This document shows positions 17,593 to 26,249 of a stretch of 64,000 bases of DNA, one piece after another. The position numbers and the translations under genes were made by a program. Origin of the DNA: Sinorhizobium psoraleae (lineage in GTDB: Bacteria; Pseudomonadota; Alphaproteobacteria; Rhizobiales; Rhizobiaceae); contig NZ_JABEKV010000003.1 in NCBI RefSeq assembly GCF_013283645.1, forward strand, positions 1 through 64,000, written 5' to 3'. How positions within the stretch are numbered: the first letter of the stretch is position 1; each line of letters starts with the position of its first letter. The notes beneath the pieces were generated by a model that worked only from the letters and a program-made list of their open reading frames with translations, was not told the origin of the DNA and ran no database searches.

Positions 17593-18576
17593 TCAGATCT
17601 TTCCTCCGAGTTCGTCCTCGATGTGGATCCGGATGATCTCGTCGAAATTGCTTTCTGCCGTAAAACCGAGCTCGCGCGCGCGCCGGGCGTCGAAATCAGT
17701 GGCCCAGCCGGCGACGATCGAGGAGATGACGGGATCCGGTTCGCGGCGGATAAGGCGCACGGCCTTCTCGCCGGCAACTCGCCCGAGGGCCGCGATTTCC
17801 TCGCCGACCAGCGCCGACAGGCCCGGCATGGTCAGGTTGCGCCGTGGCCCGATCTTCGCAGTGTCCATGCGCGCTGCATGGACGAAGAAACCGACCGCCG
17901 AGCGCGGGCTTGCGAACCAATGGCGGACATTCTCGTCCACCGGCAACACCGCCTCCTGCCCGACGAGCGGCTCGCGCAGAATGTTCGAGAAGAAGCCTGA
18001 CGCCGCCTTGTTGGGCTTGCCCGGCCGGATGCAGATGGTCGGCAGGCGGATACCGATGCCGTCGAAGATGCCGCGCCGCGTATAGTCGGCGAGCAGCAAT
18101 TCGCAGATGGCTTTCTGCGTGCCGTAGCTCGTCAGCGGCGTCGTGAAGAATTCGTCGCCGATCTTTTCCGGGAAAGGCTGGCCGAAGACGGCAATCGACG
18201 AGGCGAAGAGCAGGCGTGGGAAATAGGCTTCGTTGCGGCTTTCATGGCGAATAGCCTCGAAGAGCGCTCGCGTGCCGTCGAGATTGACGCGGTAGCCTTT
18301 GTCGAAATCCGCCTCCGCCTCGCCGGAGACGATCGCCGCCAGATGGAAGATCACGTCAGGTCGCGATGCTATGAGCCGCGCCGCTATCCCTTCCGACGAC
18401 AGGTCGAGCGCGAGCGTCTTCGAAATCGAGGCAAGCCCAGGCGGAACCGACGGCTCGATGACGTCCGCGAGCGTCAGCTTGGCGACTTCGTAGCCGAGAG
18501 CGTCCGGCTCAGCGGCGAGTTTCTCGACCAGTTTGCGGCCAATCATTCCGGCCGCACCTATGACCATGACATGCAT
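17593..18576 (-). CDS. denD: D-erythronate dehydrogenase (NAD-dependent epimerase/dehydratase family)
   Basis: The 327-residue extended SDR has the GxxGxxG motif ([12 protein letters not shown], residues 5-16), a [12 protein letters not shown] segment and the catalytic tyrosine-lysine pair SYGTQK near residue 150. Length and motifs fit DenD, which oxidises D-erythronate to 3-oxo-tetronate (2-oxo after isomerisation). OtnI, OtnK and OtnC, encoded only 1-6 kb away, then convert this to dihydroxyacetone phosphate. A GGGAGG ribosome site precedes the start. It is second in an operon after the GntR regulator. Family membership is clear; the substrate is inferred mainly from the complete otn set nearby. 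Confidence 0.82.
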   Translation of the reverse strand: MHVMVIGAAGMIGRKLVEKLAAEPDALGYEVAKLTLADVIEPSVPPGLASISKTLALDLSSEGIAARLIASRPDVIFHLAAIVSGEAEADFDKGYRVNLDGTRALFEAIRHESRNEAYFPRLLFASSIAVFGQPFPEKIGDEFFTTPLTSYGTQKAICELLLADYTRRGIFDGIGIRLPTICIRPGKPNKAASGFFSNILREPLVGQEAVLPVDENVRHWFASPRSAVGFFVHAARMDTAKIGPRRNLTMPGLSALVGEEIAALGRVAGEKAVRLIRREPDPVISSIVAGWATDFDARRARELGFTAESNFDEIIRIHIEDELGGKI

Positions 18577-18617
18577 TCGCAGCGAACCTCCCGTTCGATC
18601 CCCGAAACCTTCCGGGT

Positions 18618-19394
18618 TCAGCGTGTCTTTGCACCCTTGCCCATGCTTCTTTCCGCTCGTCCGACCTCTGCGAGCAGTTCCTTCGTCGTCTCGTAGATTC
18701 GCATGAGATGATGGCGAAACGCCGCGACGACCGCTTCGCGGTCGCGCCGTGCAAGCGCTTCCACGATGTCACTGTGATCCTTGTAGCTCGCCCCTATCGC
18801 ACCGGGTCGCGACATCGCGCTTCGCCGGTAATTCATCATGTAGGTGTAGAGGTCGGTGACGAAATCGGAGAGCAACGGATTGCCGCACGCCCGATAGATC
18901 GCGACGTGAAATTCGCGGTCGCAGATCAGGAAGCGCATGGCGTCGTCTCCGCCGAGGCGCTGCGCTTCGAGGAGGGTCTCCAGCTTGCGCAACGTGTCCT
19001 CGTCGATGTTTTCGGCAGCGTCGCCAACGACCTTCAACTCGATGTGGAGCCTTGCGGCATGGACTGCCTCGAGATCATAGCTGTCGATGGCGTTTGGCGA
19101 GGCGATCGTCACGGTCACGTCGCTGAGATCGACATTGGCGACCCGACTGCGGCTGCCTTGCGAGACCTCGATGATTCCGCGCGCCGCAAGCGTCTGGATC
19201 GCGCCGCGCACCGTCTCACGGCTGACATGGAGCACGTTGGCGAGTTCCCGCTCGCCGGGAAGTTCGTCGCCCGGACGCAGCATGTTGGTCGCGACGAGAA
19301 CCATCAGCTTGTCGGCAATCACGTCACGCGCGGTGCGGCGTTCGAGGCTCCGCCCGACTTTCGGCATTTGCGTGAGTATGGGACTGCCGTTCAC
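18618..19394 (-). CDS. GntR-family regulator, FCD/FadR subfamily
   Basis: The 258-residue protein has an N-terminal winged helix (PGDELPGERELANVLHVSRE, about residues 41-60) and an all-helical FCD ligand-binding domain. The latter carries metal-binding residues typical of regulators of acid-sugar catabolism (DREFHVAIYRACGNPLL). The start is a GTG preceded by GGAGG. It is the first gene of the minus-strand unit that continues with denD, an SDR and the ABC importer, and probably controls that unit in response to an acid sugar. A candidate operator lies just upstream (19411-19439). Confidence 0.9.
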   Translation of the reverse strand: MNGSPILTQMPKVGRSLERRTARDVIADKLMVLVATNMLRPGDELPGERELANVLHVSRETVRGAIQTLAARGIIEVSQGSRSRVANVDLSDVTVTIASPNAIDSYDLEAVHAARLHIELKVVGDAAENIDEDTLRKLETLLEAQRLGGDDAMRFLICDREFHVAIYRACGNPLLSDFVTDLYTYMMNYRRSAMSRPGAIGASYKDHSDIVEALARRDREAVVAAFRHHLMRIYETTKELLAEVGRAERSMGKGAKTR

Positions 19395-19410
19395 TGCGTC
19401 ACGCCTCCGA

Positions 19411-19439
19411 CTGATCTACTGGTTGGTCCACCGGATCAG
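19411..19439. promoter_or_regulatory. Candidate GntR operator
   Basis: CTGATC and GATCAG form the outer arms of an imperfect inverted repeat; inside is TTGGTCCACC, with the arms GGT and ACC. The core resembles the TTGGT-NN-ACCAA sites used by FCD-type GntR regulators of uronate genes. It lies 17 bases upstream of the GntR start codon, where autoregulation would act. Confidence 0.4.
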
Positions 19440-19574
19440 TAATACAAATAGACATCTCAAATGAGGACGCGGTCAAGGTCAGTTCGTCGCGGCACCGCAC
19501 CAAAAATGCGTGTGCTTCTTGTGCGGCGCATAACAGTTCGCATGACCTTCCGGCCAAGACCGGCTTCCGACCAC

Positions 19575-20252
19575 TCAGTCGTTATCATGCCCTTCATGAC
19601 CATCAAGGGACGGCAGGTCGAGCCCGAAGGTTCTCGCAAGATCAGCGACCTGCTCCGGACTGAGATAGCGCGGATTGAGATTGCGCAGAAGCAGATAGAG
19701 CTTCGCCGTTTCCTCGAGTTCCTCGGTGGCGAAAACCGCCGCCTCCAGGGTGCCGCCCGCCACCACTGGACCGTGATTGGCAAGCAGCACCGAGGAGTAC
19801 TTGCCTGCAAGTCCACGGATCGCATCGGCAACCGCCGGGTCGCCGGGGCGATAGTAGGGCACGAGGGCGGTTTCACCAGCGCGCATCAGATAATAGGGCG
19901 TCATCGGCGGCAGTGCGGCGCGCGGATCGATCTCCGGCAGCATGGTGAGCGCCACCGCATGTGTGGAATGGAGGTGGACGATCGCGCGGGCGCTGCCGCG
20001 CGACTCGTAAAGGGCGGAGTGAAGGGGAATTTCCTTGGTCGGCTTGTCTCCGGAGACGAGTCGTCCCGCGGCGTCGAGGCGGGAAATGCGGGCGGGATCG
20101 AGAAAGCCGAGCGAAGCATTGGTGGGCGTCACCAGCCAGCCGCCATCATCGAGCCTGACCGAAATATTGCCCGACGAACCGGGCGTCAGGCCCCGCTCGA
20201 AAAGCGATCGCCCGTATCGGCAGATTTCCTCGCGCAGGCGGTTCTCGGACAT
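19575..20252 (-). CDS. otnC: 3-oxo-tetronate 4-phosphate decarboxylase (class II aldolase family)
   Basis: The 225-residue class II aldolase/adducin-fold enzyme shows GSSGNISVRL near residue 25 (phosphate binding), the metal-binding pair in VHLHSTHAVAL near 93 and LANHGPVVAGG near 153. OtnC decarboxylates 3-oxo-tetronate 4-phosphate to dihydroxyacetone phosphate. It lies 15 bases downstream of the LacI regulator gene on the same strand, facing ltnD-otnI-otnK, which completes the pathway. An AAGGGA site precedes the ATG. Confidence 0.87.
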   Translation of the reverse strand: MSENRLREEICRYGRSLFERGLTPGSSGNISVRLDDGGWLVTPTNASLGFLDPARISRLDAAGRLVSGDKPTKEIPLHSALYESRGSARAIVHLHSTHAVALTMLPEIDPRAALPPMTPYYLMRAGETALVPYYRPGDPAVADAIRGLAGKYSSVLLANHGPVVAGGTLEAAVFATEELEETAKLYLLLRNLNPRYLSPEQVADLARTFGLDLPSLDGHEGHDND

Positions 20253-20267
20253 GGCAATCCCTTTCTG

Positions 20268-21272
20268 TCAGGCGGTCGCCCCTTCGATCAACTCAAAGCC
20301 GAGGTCGACGACCTGCGACGGTGCATCCGCGACAACGAGTTCCGCCGCCACCTGCCCGGTCACAACCCGGGGCGTGCGGATGGTCGAGAGCGGCTGCGGT
20401 GTAACCCGGCCAATGTCGAGGCCGTTATGGCCGAAAAGTGCCAGGCGCGCGGGGATCGGAATACCGTGCGCCAGACAATGGAAATAGCCGCCAAGCGCCA
20501 TATCATCGTTCGAGAAATAGACTGCATCGAGGTCGGGCGTCCTCGCGAGCAGCCGCTCCAGCCCCGATCGTCCGCTTTCCACCGAGGAGGCGCCGGCGTG
20601 AATTTCACGGTCGACGAGCGGAACCCCGGCGGCGCCGAGCGTCTCTCGGAAGCCGGCAAAGCGCTTCGCGGCGCGGGTGTCACGGTCGGGATCATGGCCG
20701 ACATAGCCGATCCGGCGATAACCGCGTCTCAACAGAAAATCGGCCGAGGCGGCTCCAGCCGCCCGGTTCGAAAAGCCGACGGCAAGGTCCAGTGCCGTAC
20801 CGTCGAGATCAAGCAATTCCACCACACGGCAGCCGCTCGCCCGCAGCATCTTCACCGTGCTCTCGGTGTGCTCGAAGCCGGCCAGCATTACCGCCGTCGG
20901 CCGCCAGGCAAGCATCGCGGCAACCAGCGCCTCCTCCTTTTCCGGATCGTAATCGGTCACGGAAAAAACGGCCTGGTGCTGGCTTTCCTCCAATATACCG
21001 CTCGCGCCGCGCAACACATCGGCGAACACGATGTTCGTCAGCGACGGAATGACCAGCGCGACGAGACGCGATCCGGCGGAAGCCAGCGTCCCGGCGATCC
21101 GGTTCGGAACGTAGCCAAGCCGTTCGACCGCTTCCATCACCCGGTCCCGCGTCTTGCGCGAGAACGAGCCATGGTTTCGCAGAACGCGCGAAACCGTGCT
21201 CTCGCCGACGCCGGCCGCTTCGGCGACCTTCGCAAGCGTCACCATGGTCTGGTACCTGGTTTCCGGGTTCAC
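20268..21272 (-). CDS. LacI-family regulator of the tetronate genes (GntR-of-LacI type)
   Basis: The helix-turn-helix VTLAKVAEAAGVGESTVSRV is followed by the LacI hinge and a sensor domain that ends SQVVDLGFELIEGATA. The start is uncertain. I favour the GTG at 21272 (334 residues), with GGAAGG about 12 bases upstream. An ATG at 21311 would place translation close to the operators, and an ATG at 21245 would leave only the core domain. It is co-transcribed with otnC and divergent from ltnD-otnI-otnK. Two LacI-type palindromes lie between the two units, so it most likely controls both arms together. Confidence 0.87.
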   Translation of the reverse strand: MNPETRYQTMVTLAKVAEAAGVGESTVSRVLRNHGSFSRKTRDRVMEAVERLGYVPNRIAGTLASAGSRLVALVIPSLTNIVFADVLRGASGILEESQHQAVFSVTDYDPEKEEALVAAMLAWRPTAVMLAGFEHTESTVKMLRASGCRVVELLDLDGTALDLAVGFSNRAAGAASADFLLRRGYRRIGYVGHDPDRDTRAAKRFAGFRETLGAAGVPLVDREIHAGASSVESGRSGLERLLARTPDLDAVYFSNDDMALGGYFHCLAHGIPIPARLALFGHNGLDIGRVTPQPLSTIRTPRVVTGQVAAELVVADAPSQVVDLGFELIEGATA

Positions 21273-21339
21273 GTTCAAAGCGTGCCTTCCAGCAAGATTG
21301 CCGCCTTGCATTTCTTGCCCAAATCAATAGCAAGATTTT

Positions 21340-21379
21340 TTGGCAGCGCTACCAATTTCAGTTTGGCAGCGCTGCCAAA
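21340..21379. promoter_or_regulatory. Two LacI-family operators between lacI-otnC and ltnD-otnI-otnK
   Basis: TTTGGCAGCGCTGCCAAA at 21362-21379 is a perfect 18-base palindrome. TTGGCAGCGCTACCAA at 21340-21355 is the same site with one mismatch. Their centres are 23 bases apart. The central CG dyad and flanking GGCAGC arms are the LacI-family style. They sit in the divergent intergenic region, about 80-120 bases before ltnD. Confidence 0.85.
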
Positions 21380-21458
21380 ACGAACTAAAAAGAGCTGCCG
21401 GCACCGAAACAGGCAACCGGAATATCGCAACCTCCTACCTCGATTGGGGCATGTCGCC

Positions 21459-22388
21459 ATGTCATCGCACGCAGAAAATACCGCACTTGCCGCCGTGATC
21501 GGCCTCGGCTCGATGGGGTTCGGCATGGCCCGGTCGATGAAACATGCGGGCCTCGAAGTTGTCGGCTACGATATCATGCCAGCTGCGGTCGAACGGTTCG
21601 TCGCCGAAGGCGGCCGCGGCGCGGACACGGCCGCCGAAGCGGCGCGGGGGGCCGATATCATCGTCTCCGTGGTCGTCAACGCTGCGCAGACCGAGGCAAT
21701 ATTGTTCGGCCCCGAAGGAATCGCCGGTGCGATCAAGCCTGGCGCGGTGTTCGTTTCCTCGGCAACGATGGATCCGGCCGTCGCAAGGGACCTGTCACAA
21801 CGGGCCGAGGCGCTTGGGTTCCACTACCTTGACGCGCCGATTTCCGGGGGTGCGGCAAAGGCGGCCAGCGGCGAACTGACAATCATGGCGTCCGGTTCGA
21901 AAGCCGCCTTCGAAACAGCACGCCCGGCCCTCGAGGCCATGGCGGCCAAGGTCTACGAACTGGGAGACACGGCGGGGACCGGAGCCGCCTTCAAGATGAT
22001 CAACCAGCTTCTTGCCGGCGTCCACATCGCGGCCGCCTGCGAAGCGATAAGCTTCGCCGCCAAACAGGGGCTCGATCTCGGCAAGGTCTACGAGGTGATC
22101 ACCGCATCCGCCGGCAATTCCTGGATGTTCGAAAACCGCGTGCCGCATGTGCTTGCCGGAGACTATACGCCCCGGAGCGCCATCGAGATCTTCGTCAAGG
22201 ATCTCGGCATCGTCCAGGACATGGCCCGGTCGGAGCGCTACCCAGTGCCGCTCGCGGCCGCGGCGCTGCAGATGTATCTTGCCGCTGCCGGCGCGGGCAT
22301 GGGACGCGACGACGATGCCTCCCTCGCCCGGCTCTACGCCCAGCTTTCAGGCGCGGCGCTGCCCGGCTCCAACTCAGAGAACGAATAG
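21459..22388 (+). CDS. ltnD: L-threonate dehydrogenase (beta-hydroxyacid dehydrogenase family)
   Basis: The 309-residue product begins with the NAD-binding motif VIGLGSMGFGMARSM (residues 13-27). The substrate-binding loop DAPISGGAAKAASGELTIMA is near 125, and the catalytic lysine is in GAAFKMINQLL near 180. In the characterised tetronate pathway LtnD oxidises L-threonate to 2-oxo-tetronate. The downstream genes are otnI (9 bases later) and otnK, as in known ltnD-otnK-otnC-otnI clusters, which supports this assignment over 3-hydroxyisobutyrate or tartronate semialdehyde enzymes. The ATG at 21459 was chosen as the family-length start. Confidence 0.85.
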   Translation: MSSHAENTALAAVIGLGSMGFGMARSMKHAGLEVVGYDIMPAAVERFVAEGGRGADTAAEAARGADIIVSVVVNAAQTEAILFGPEGIAGAIKPGAVFVSSATMDPAVARDLSQRAEALGFHYLDAPISGGAAKAASGELTIMASGSKAAFETARPALEAMAAKVYELGDTAGTGAAFKMINQLLAGVHIAAACEAISFAAKQGLDLGKVYEVITASAGNSWMFENRVPHVLAGDYTPRSAIEIFVKDLGIVQDMARSERYPVPLAAAALQMYLAAAGAGMGRDDDASLARLYAQLSGAALPGSNSENE

Positions 22389-22397
22389 GACGCGACA

Positions 22398-23174
22398 ATG
22401 CCCGCCTTTGCCGCCAACCTGACGCTGATGTTCAACGAGTGGTCCTTCCTCGATCGCTTCGACGCGGCAGCGGACGCAGGATTTACCGCCGTCGAATATC
22501 TGTTTCCCTACGAGGCTGCGCCGGATGCCATCGCCGAGCGGCTCGCCCGCAACGGCCTGCAACAGGCGCTGTTCAACCTGCCTCCCGGTGATTGGGCGGC
22601 CGGCGAGCGCGGCATCGCAGCGCTGCCCGGCCGCTTCGATGAACTGACGTCCGGCGTGGCACGGGCGCTCGACTATGCCGCTGCGACCGGCGTTAAACGG
22701 CTGCACCTGATGGCGGGCCTCGCCGACAGCGAGGACGAAAAAGCCGCATCCTGCTACCGGCGCTCCATTGTCTACACAGCCGAACGGCTGGCGGAGATCG
22801 GCATCGATCTGCTCATCGAACCGATCAACGGACGAAACATGCCGGGCTATTTCCTCAACGACTTTGGCACGGCCGAGCGGCTTATCGCAGAACTCGACCT
22901 GCCGAACCTCAAGCTCCAGTTCGACATCTATCACCGCCAGATCCTGCACGGCGACGTCACGATGGCGCTGCGTCGCCTGTTGCCGATGACCGGCCACATT
23001 CAGGTCGCGAGCATCCCCTCCCGCCATGAACCCGACGGCGAGGAGCTGAACTATGCCTATCTGTTCGAGGAAATCGACAGGCTCGGATATGATGGCTTCG
23101 TCGGCTGCGAATATGTCCCGCGCGGCCGGACACTGGACGGCCTTGACTGGTTCAAGCCGTTTTCCCGGAGCTAG
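22398..23174 (+). CDS. otnI: 2-oxo-tetronate isomerase (hydroxypyruvate isomerase-like TIM barrel)
   Basis: The 258-residue xylose-isomerase-like TIM barrel has FTAVEYLFPYEA near residue 30, the metal-binding LLIEPINGRNMPGYFL near 138, LKLQFDIYHRQILHGD near 172 and HIQVASIPSRHEPDGEE near 200. These match the hydroxypyruvate isomerase family to which OtnI belongs. OtnI turns 2-oxo-tetronate from LtnD into 3-oxo-tetronate for OtnK. It is tightly spaced between ltnD (9 bases) and otnK (3 bases), so translation is probably coupled. Confidence 0.87.
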   Translation: MPAFAANLTLMFNEWSFLDRFDAAADAGFTAVEYLFPYEAAPDAIAERLARNGLQQALFNLPPGDWAAGERGIAALPGRFDELTSGVARALDYAAATGVKRLHLMAGLADSEDEKAASCYRRSIVYTAERLAEIGIDLLIEPINGRNMPGYFLNDFGTAERLIAELDLPNLKLQFDIYHRQILHGDVTMALRRLLPMTGHIQVASIPSRHEPDGEELNYAYLFEEIDRLGYDGFVGCEYVPRGRTLDGLDWFKPFSRS

Positions 23175-23177
23175 CTG

Positions 23178-24461
23178 ATGACCATCCTACTCGGATCGAT
23201 CGCTGACGATTACACCGGCGCCTCGGACCTCGCAAACACGCTGACGAAGAACGGGTTGACCACCGTGCAGACGGTCGGCATTCCCGATCCGTCGCTGGCA
23301 TTGCCCGATGTGGACGCCGTCGTGGTGTCGCTGAAGATCCGCTCGGTCCCGGCCGATGAAGCCGTCGTGGCTGCGGGCCAAGCCGAGCAGTGGTTGCGCG
23401 ACCACGGCGCCGGCCATGTGCTTTACAAGATCTGCTCAACCTTCGATTCCACCGACGCCGGCAATATCGGCCCGGTCACGGAGGCCCTCAGCACTGCGGC
23501 AGGCGGCGGCGTCGTGCTGGTCACGCCCGCCTTCCCGGAGACGGGACGCACCGTCTATCTCGGGCACCTTTTCGTGGGCACGGAGCCGCTGAACGAAAGT
23601 CCGCTGAAGGATCATCCGCTCAATCCCATGCACGACGCCAATCTGGTTCGCGTCATGGCTCGGCAATCATGCGGCCGCATCGGGCTTGTCGACCTGGCGA
23701 CGGTATCGGCCGGGGCGCCTGCAGTGCGGGCGAGGCTCGATAAGCTCAGGGCAGAAGGCGTCACAGCGGCAATCGCGGACGCGATCTTCGAGCGTGACCT
23801 CGAAATCCTCGGCGAAGCGGCACTCGAGACACCGGTCTCGACCGCCGCATCCGGTCTCGGCCTCGGGCTCGCGCGCGCACTGGTGCGTTCCGGTCGCGTG
23901 CCGCCGAAGGCCACCGCCGCGGCTGATGCCATCCGCCCCGTCGGCGGGCATGCCGCCATCATCGCCGGCAGTTGCTCCAAGGCGACCCTTCGCCAGCTTG
24001 CCGTCGCCGAACAGTCAATGCCGGTCCTGAGGCTCGACCCCGAAAAACTGCTCACCGCAGCGCCGGACGAGATCTCCGCCGCGCTTTCCTGGGCGGGAGA
24101 GCGAATGGACGCGGGCCCCATCATCATTGCCGCAAGCGCAACGCCGGAGGCCGTTTCCCGGCTGCAATCGCGCTATGGGCGTGAGATTTCGGGGCGCGCG
24201 ATCGAGGCCGCAACCTCGGCCATCGCTGCCGAACTGGTGGCAAGAGGCGTGCGGCGTCTCGTCGTCGCCGGCGGCGAAACCTCCGGTGCGGCGGTGGATC
24301 AGCTTGCCATCCCGGCCTTTCTGATCGGCCCGGAAATCGCACCCGGCGTGCCGGTGCTCCGGACGATCGGCAACCCCCAGGGCGACATGCTTCTGGCCCT
24401 GAAGTCGGGTAATTTCGGTGGCGAGGATTTCTTCGCCGCCGCGCTGTCGGTGATGCACTAA
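23178..24461 (+). CDS. otnK: 3-oxo-tetronate 4-kinase (former DUF1537)
   Basis: The 427-residue protein is a full-length four-carbon acid sugar kinase. The N-terminal substrate domain starts with LLGSIADDYTGASDLANTL (residues 4-22). Further on is SLKIRSVPADEA, then YKICSTFDSTDAGNIGPVTE near residue 80. The C-terminal nucleotide-binding domain has RRLVVAGGETSGAAVDQL near 357 and GVPVLRTIGNPQGDMLLALKSGNFGGEDFF at the end. OtnK phosphorylates 3-oxo-tetronate, and OtnC then decarboxylates the product. It is last in the plus-strand operon and is followed by a strong hairpin. Confidence 0.92.
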   Translation: MTILLGSIADDYTGASDLANTLTKNGLTTVQTVGIPDPSLALPDVDAVVVSLKIRSVPADEAVVAAGQAEQWLRDHGAGHVLYKICSTFDSTDAGNIGPVTEALSTAAGGGVVLVTPAFPETGRTVYLGHLFVGTEPLNESPLKDHPLNPMHDANLVRVMARQSCGRIGLVDLATVSAGAPAVRARLDKLRAEGVTAAIADAIFERDLEILGEAALETPVSTAASGLGLGLARALVRSGRVPPKATAAADAIRPVGGHAAIIAGSCSKATLRQLAVAEQSMPVLRLDPEKLLTAAPDEISAALSWAGERMDAGPIIIAASATPEAVSRLQSRYGREISGRAIEAATSAIAAELVARGVRRLVVAGGETSGAAVDQLAIPAFLIGPEIAPGVPVLRTIGNPQGDMLLALKSGNFGGEDFFAAALSVMH

Positions 24462-24479
24462 GGGACGAAATAGACGGAG

Positions 24480-24509
24480 CTTAAGCCCATTGTTTTCAAT
24501 GAGCTTAAG
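24480..24509 (+). terminator. Strong hairpin after otnK
   Basis: CTTAAGCCCATTG (24480-24492) pairs with CAATGAGCTTAAG (24497-24509) around a TTTT loop: a 13-base stem with one mismatch. It lies 19 bases after the otnK stop. There is no T-run after it, so it may act as a 3' stabiliser or a Rho-assisted terminator. Confidence 0.6.
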
Positions 24510-24828
24510 GAAGCGGTAGCCGCAAAATTCGGGAGTTTTGACCCTCAAAATAGACAGAGCTGCAGATGGATTGGCCGGGTCCGCTGCAGCTCCGATCGCG
24601 ACGTATTCGTCATCCTGCTTGGGCTCTCGCCCGTTCCATTCAAGGGAACCGCTTCGAACGTCGCATAACCGCATGATAATAGCAGCGCAAACGATATCAA
24701 GAGCAATTGGACTCCGTCTGCGCCAAGAGCGGAGACGTGCTCCGTCCGAGCTAGTTCGGAAAGGCTAAAGGCCAACCTTCCCCGTCTGATGTAAAATCAG
24801 CATTTGCTGAAATGGGGGAGAACTTACT
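24510..24828. other. Intergenic, no gene seen
   Basis: Nothing convincing here. A minus-strand frame with a hydrophobic run (LLLISFALLLSCGYATF) has only a TTG start, no ribosome site and no further support. The right end should hold the promoter of the small secreted protein at 24829. Confidence 0.4.
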
Positions 24829-25074
24829 ATGCCGAAGAGCACCCTGTCCGCCTTGACGGCGCTGGCCCTGTCATCATGCGCCATCTCCTATGCGCAAGAC
24901 AGTACGATCCAGATTCCCGGCCACAAATTCCGGACCGAGGAGAATTGTATACGCCAGGCACCTATCGGCAAGTTCGATCGCAAGTGCGACATCCCGATTG
25001 TCGGCTGGCGTGGTGCCGAGGGCATGTGGTTTCCAAGTGTCGCCCAGGGTGCGCCTGGCGGGTTTGGGCTTTAG
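24829..25074 (+). CDS. Small exported protein, possible lipoprotein (81 aa)
   Basis: GGGGGAG precedes the ATG. The product has a hydrophobic leader (STLSALTALALSSCAISYAQ). It contains LSSC at residues 14-17, which fits a lipobox, and also a signal-peptidase I-like end at AQ. The mature part holds two more cysteines (ENCIRQ and RKCDIP) that could form a disulfide. It ends with a short glycine-rich tail. It stands alone between otnK and the yrbL-like gene. I do not recognise the family. Confidence 0.6.
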   Translation: MPKSTLSALTALALSSCAISYAQDSTIQIPGHKFRTEENCIRQAPIGKFDRKCDIPIVGWRGAEGMWFPSVAQGAPGGFGL

Positions 25075-25251
25075 TCAGGCATAGCATCTTTGTCGCCGTA
25101 AATCGCCGCCGTCTCGCTGGCTTGCTTCGATCCGGCGCAGTATCTCGCGCGTAAGGCGCTCATCGGTGGCAAGGCGTCGAACGTGCTCTCAACCGCTCGC
25201 AGGAAGGCGGCCGCTCCCCGTCCAGCGCCGATATCGGCACGAAAGGCGCGG

Positions 25252-26010
25252 TCAGTGGGCGGGATCCGGCGAAAGGCCTATCGAGCGAGTTCGCTGGTCT
25301 GCCTGCCGCTGGTACCGTCCGAGGGCGGCGCGGACACTTTCATCTCCACTCACCGCGGCGGAGCATGCCAGGGTTCCGGCAAGCTTCGTAAGCAACTTCG
25401 CGCGCATCCGCCGGAGCCTTGCTTCGTTCATACGGCGGCTGAAGGCGAATATGTGCAGAGGACTCTTTTCTCCAGTACCATCGACGCAGATGAGTTCCTC
25501 GAATCCCCGGCGATCCGTGACGACGAAATTGCCGGGATTGACGTCCATCATGACGATGTGCAGCCGGCAGAAGCGTTCGAAGAGCTCATCGATCATCTGG
25601 AGATGTGTTGCGGTCAATCGGCCCGAAAGCGCCAATTCACGCAGGGTGGGAGCGAGCCCACCATTGCTCATCGCTATCTTTTCGACAATCAAACCGAGGC
25701 CATAATCGGTATTGGCGAAACCGAATATTCTCGGGATGGGAAGTTCGACACGATCGGCAAGGGAGAACCTTCTCGCCTGCTCAAGGAATTCATCGACCTC
25801 ACGTTGAAAGGTCCGATACGCCCCGAAGCGCTTGAACCTGTTGAGGAAACGAAACCTCCTCTTCGACCGCCGCGTGCCGCCCTCTCCCCTCGATTCCGGT
25901 TTCAGAACCTTTATCAAAACATTTGGATAGAGCGGATGCGCGAAGATGCTACGCTGATGTCCTGCGGCGCAGTGGTGCCAATCCGACAGTTCGATCTTAC
26001 CGTCGAACAT
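25252..26010 (-). CDS. YrbL-like protein with kinase-like fold
   Basis: The 252-residue protein resembles the YrbL family (PhoP-regulated in enterobacteria). An N-terminal glycine/lysine region (HPLYPNVLIKVLKPES, Lys near 34) precedes EVDEFLEQAR. A kinase-like catalytic loop, LHIVMMDVNPGNFVV, is near residue 150, with D and N in the positions of the protein-kinase HxDxxxxN motif. CVDGTGEK follows, where DFG would be. It could bind or transfer a nucleotide phosphate, but no substrate is known. GGGAGAAGGAG precedes the start. It is a single gene, downstream of and co-oriented with the CUT2 transporter, separated from it by a hairpin. Confidence 0.78.
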   Translation of the reverse strand: MFDGKIELSDWHHCAAGHQRSIFAHPLYPNVLIKVLKPESRGEGGTRRSKRRFRFLNRFKRFGAYRTFQREVDEFLEQARRFSLADRVELPIPRIFGFANTDYGLGLIVEKIAMSNGGLAPTLRELALSGRLTATHLQMIDELFERFCRLHIVMMDVNPGNFVVTDRRGFEELICVDGTGEKSPLHIFAFSRRMNEARLRRMRAKLLTKLAGTLACSAAVSGDESVRAALGRYQRQADQRTRSIGLSPDPAH

Positions 26011-26210
26011 GCTCCTTCTCCCGGATTGTGACGATTTTGTAACAAAACCGTGTCACGGGACGGAATGCAAGAGCTGCATGCTCTGCGGCGTTATCGCTGC
26101 AGGGCATAGCACGTTGTAGTTGCGATTTTGCCACTGCGCCGACCAGCTTGCCCGGATGCTCTTGCAAAGCTTTGGTCCCGGTGGGCGCCACGCTGAGGCG
26201 ATGTTTCAAC

Positions 26211-26245
26211 AGCATACCGGGCGGCATTACGCCGCCCGGTATGCT
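26211..26245 (-). terminator. Terminator hairpin of the CUT2 transporter operon
   Basis: AGCATACCGGGCGGC (26211-26225) pairs perfectly with GCCGCCCGGTATGCT (26231-26245) around a 5-base loop. This 15-base stem starts 4 bases after the binding-protein stop codon on the minus strand. It lacks a long T-run but is very stable. Confidence 0.75.
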
Positions 26246-26249
26246 GCGT

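Noticed and set aside
19461..22388. A continuous plus-strand open frame of 975 codons
   Set aside because: Only its last third (from 21459) is a real gene, ltnD. The rest runs antisense through otnC and lacI, and its composition (arginine/glycine-rich) is that of a shadow frame in GC-rich DNA.
24545..24775. Minus-strand 76-codon frame with a hydrophobic stretch
   Set aside because: TTG start, no ribosome site, no conserved tail. The hydrophobic run alone is not enough.
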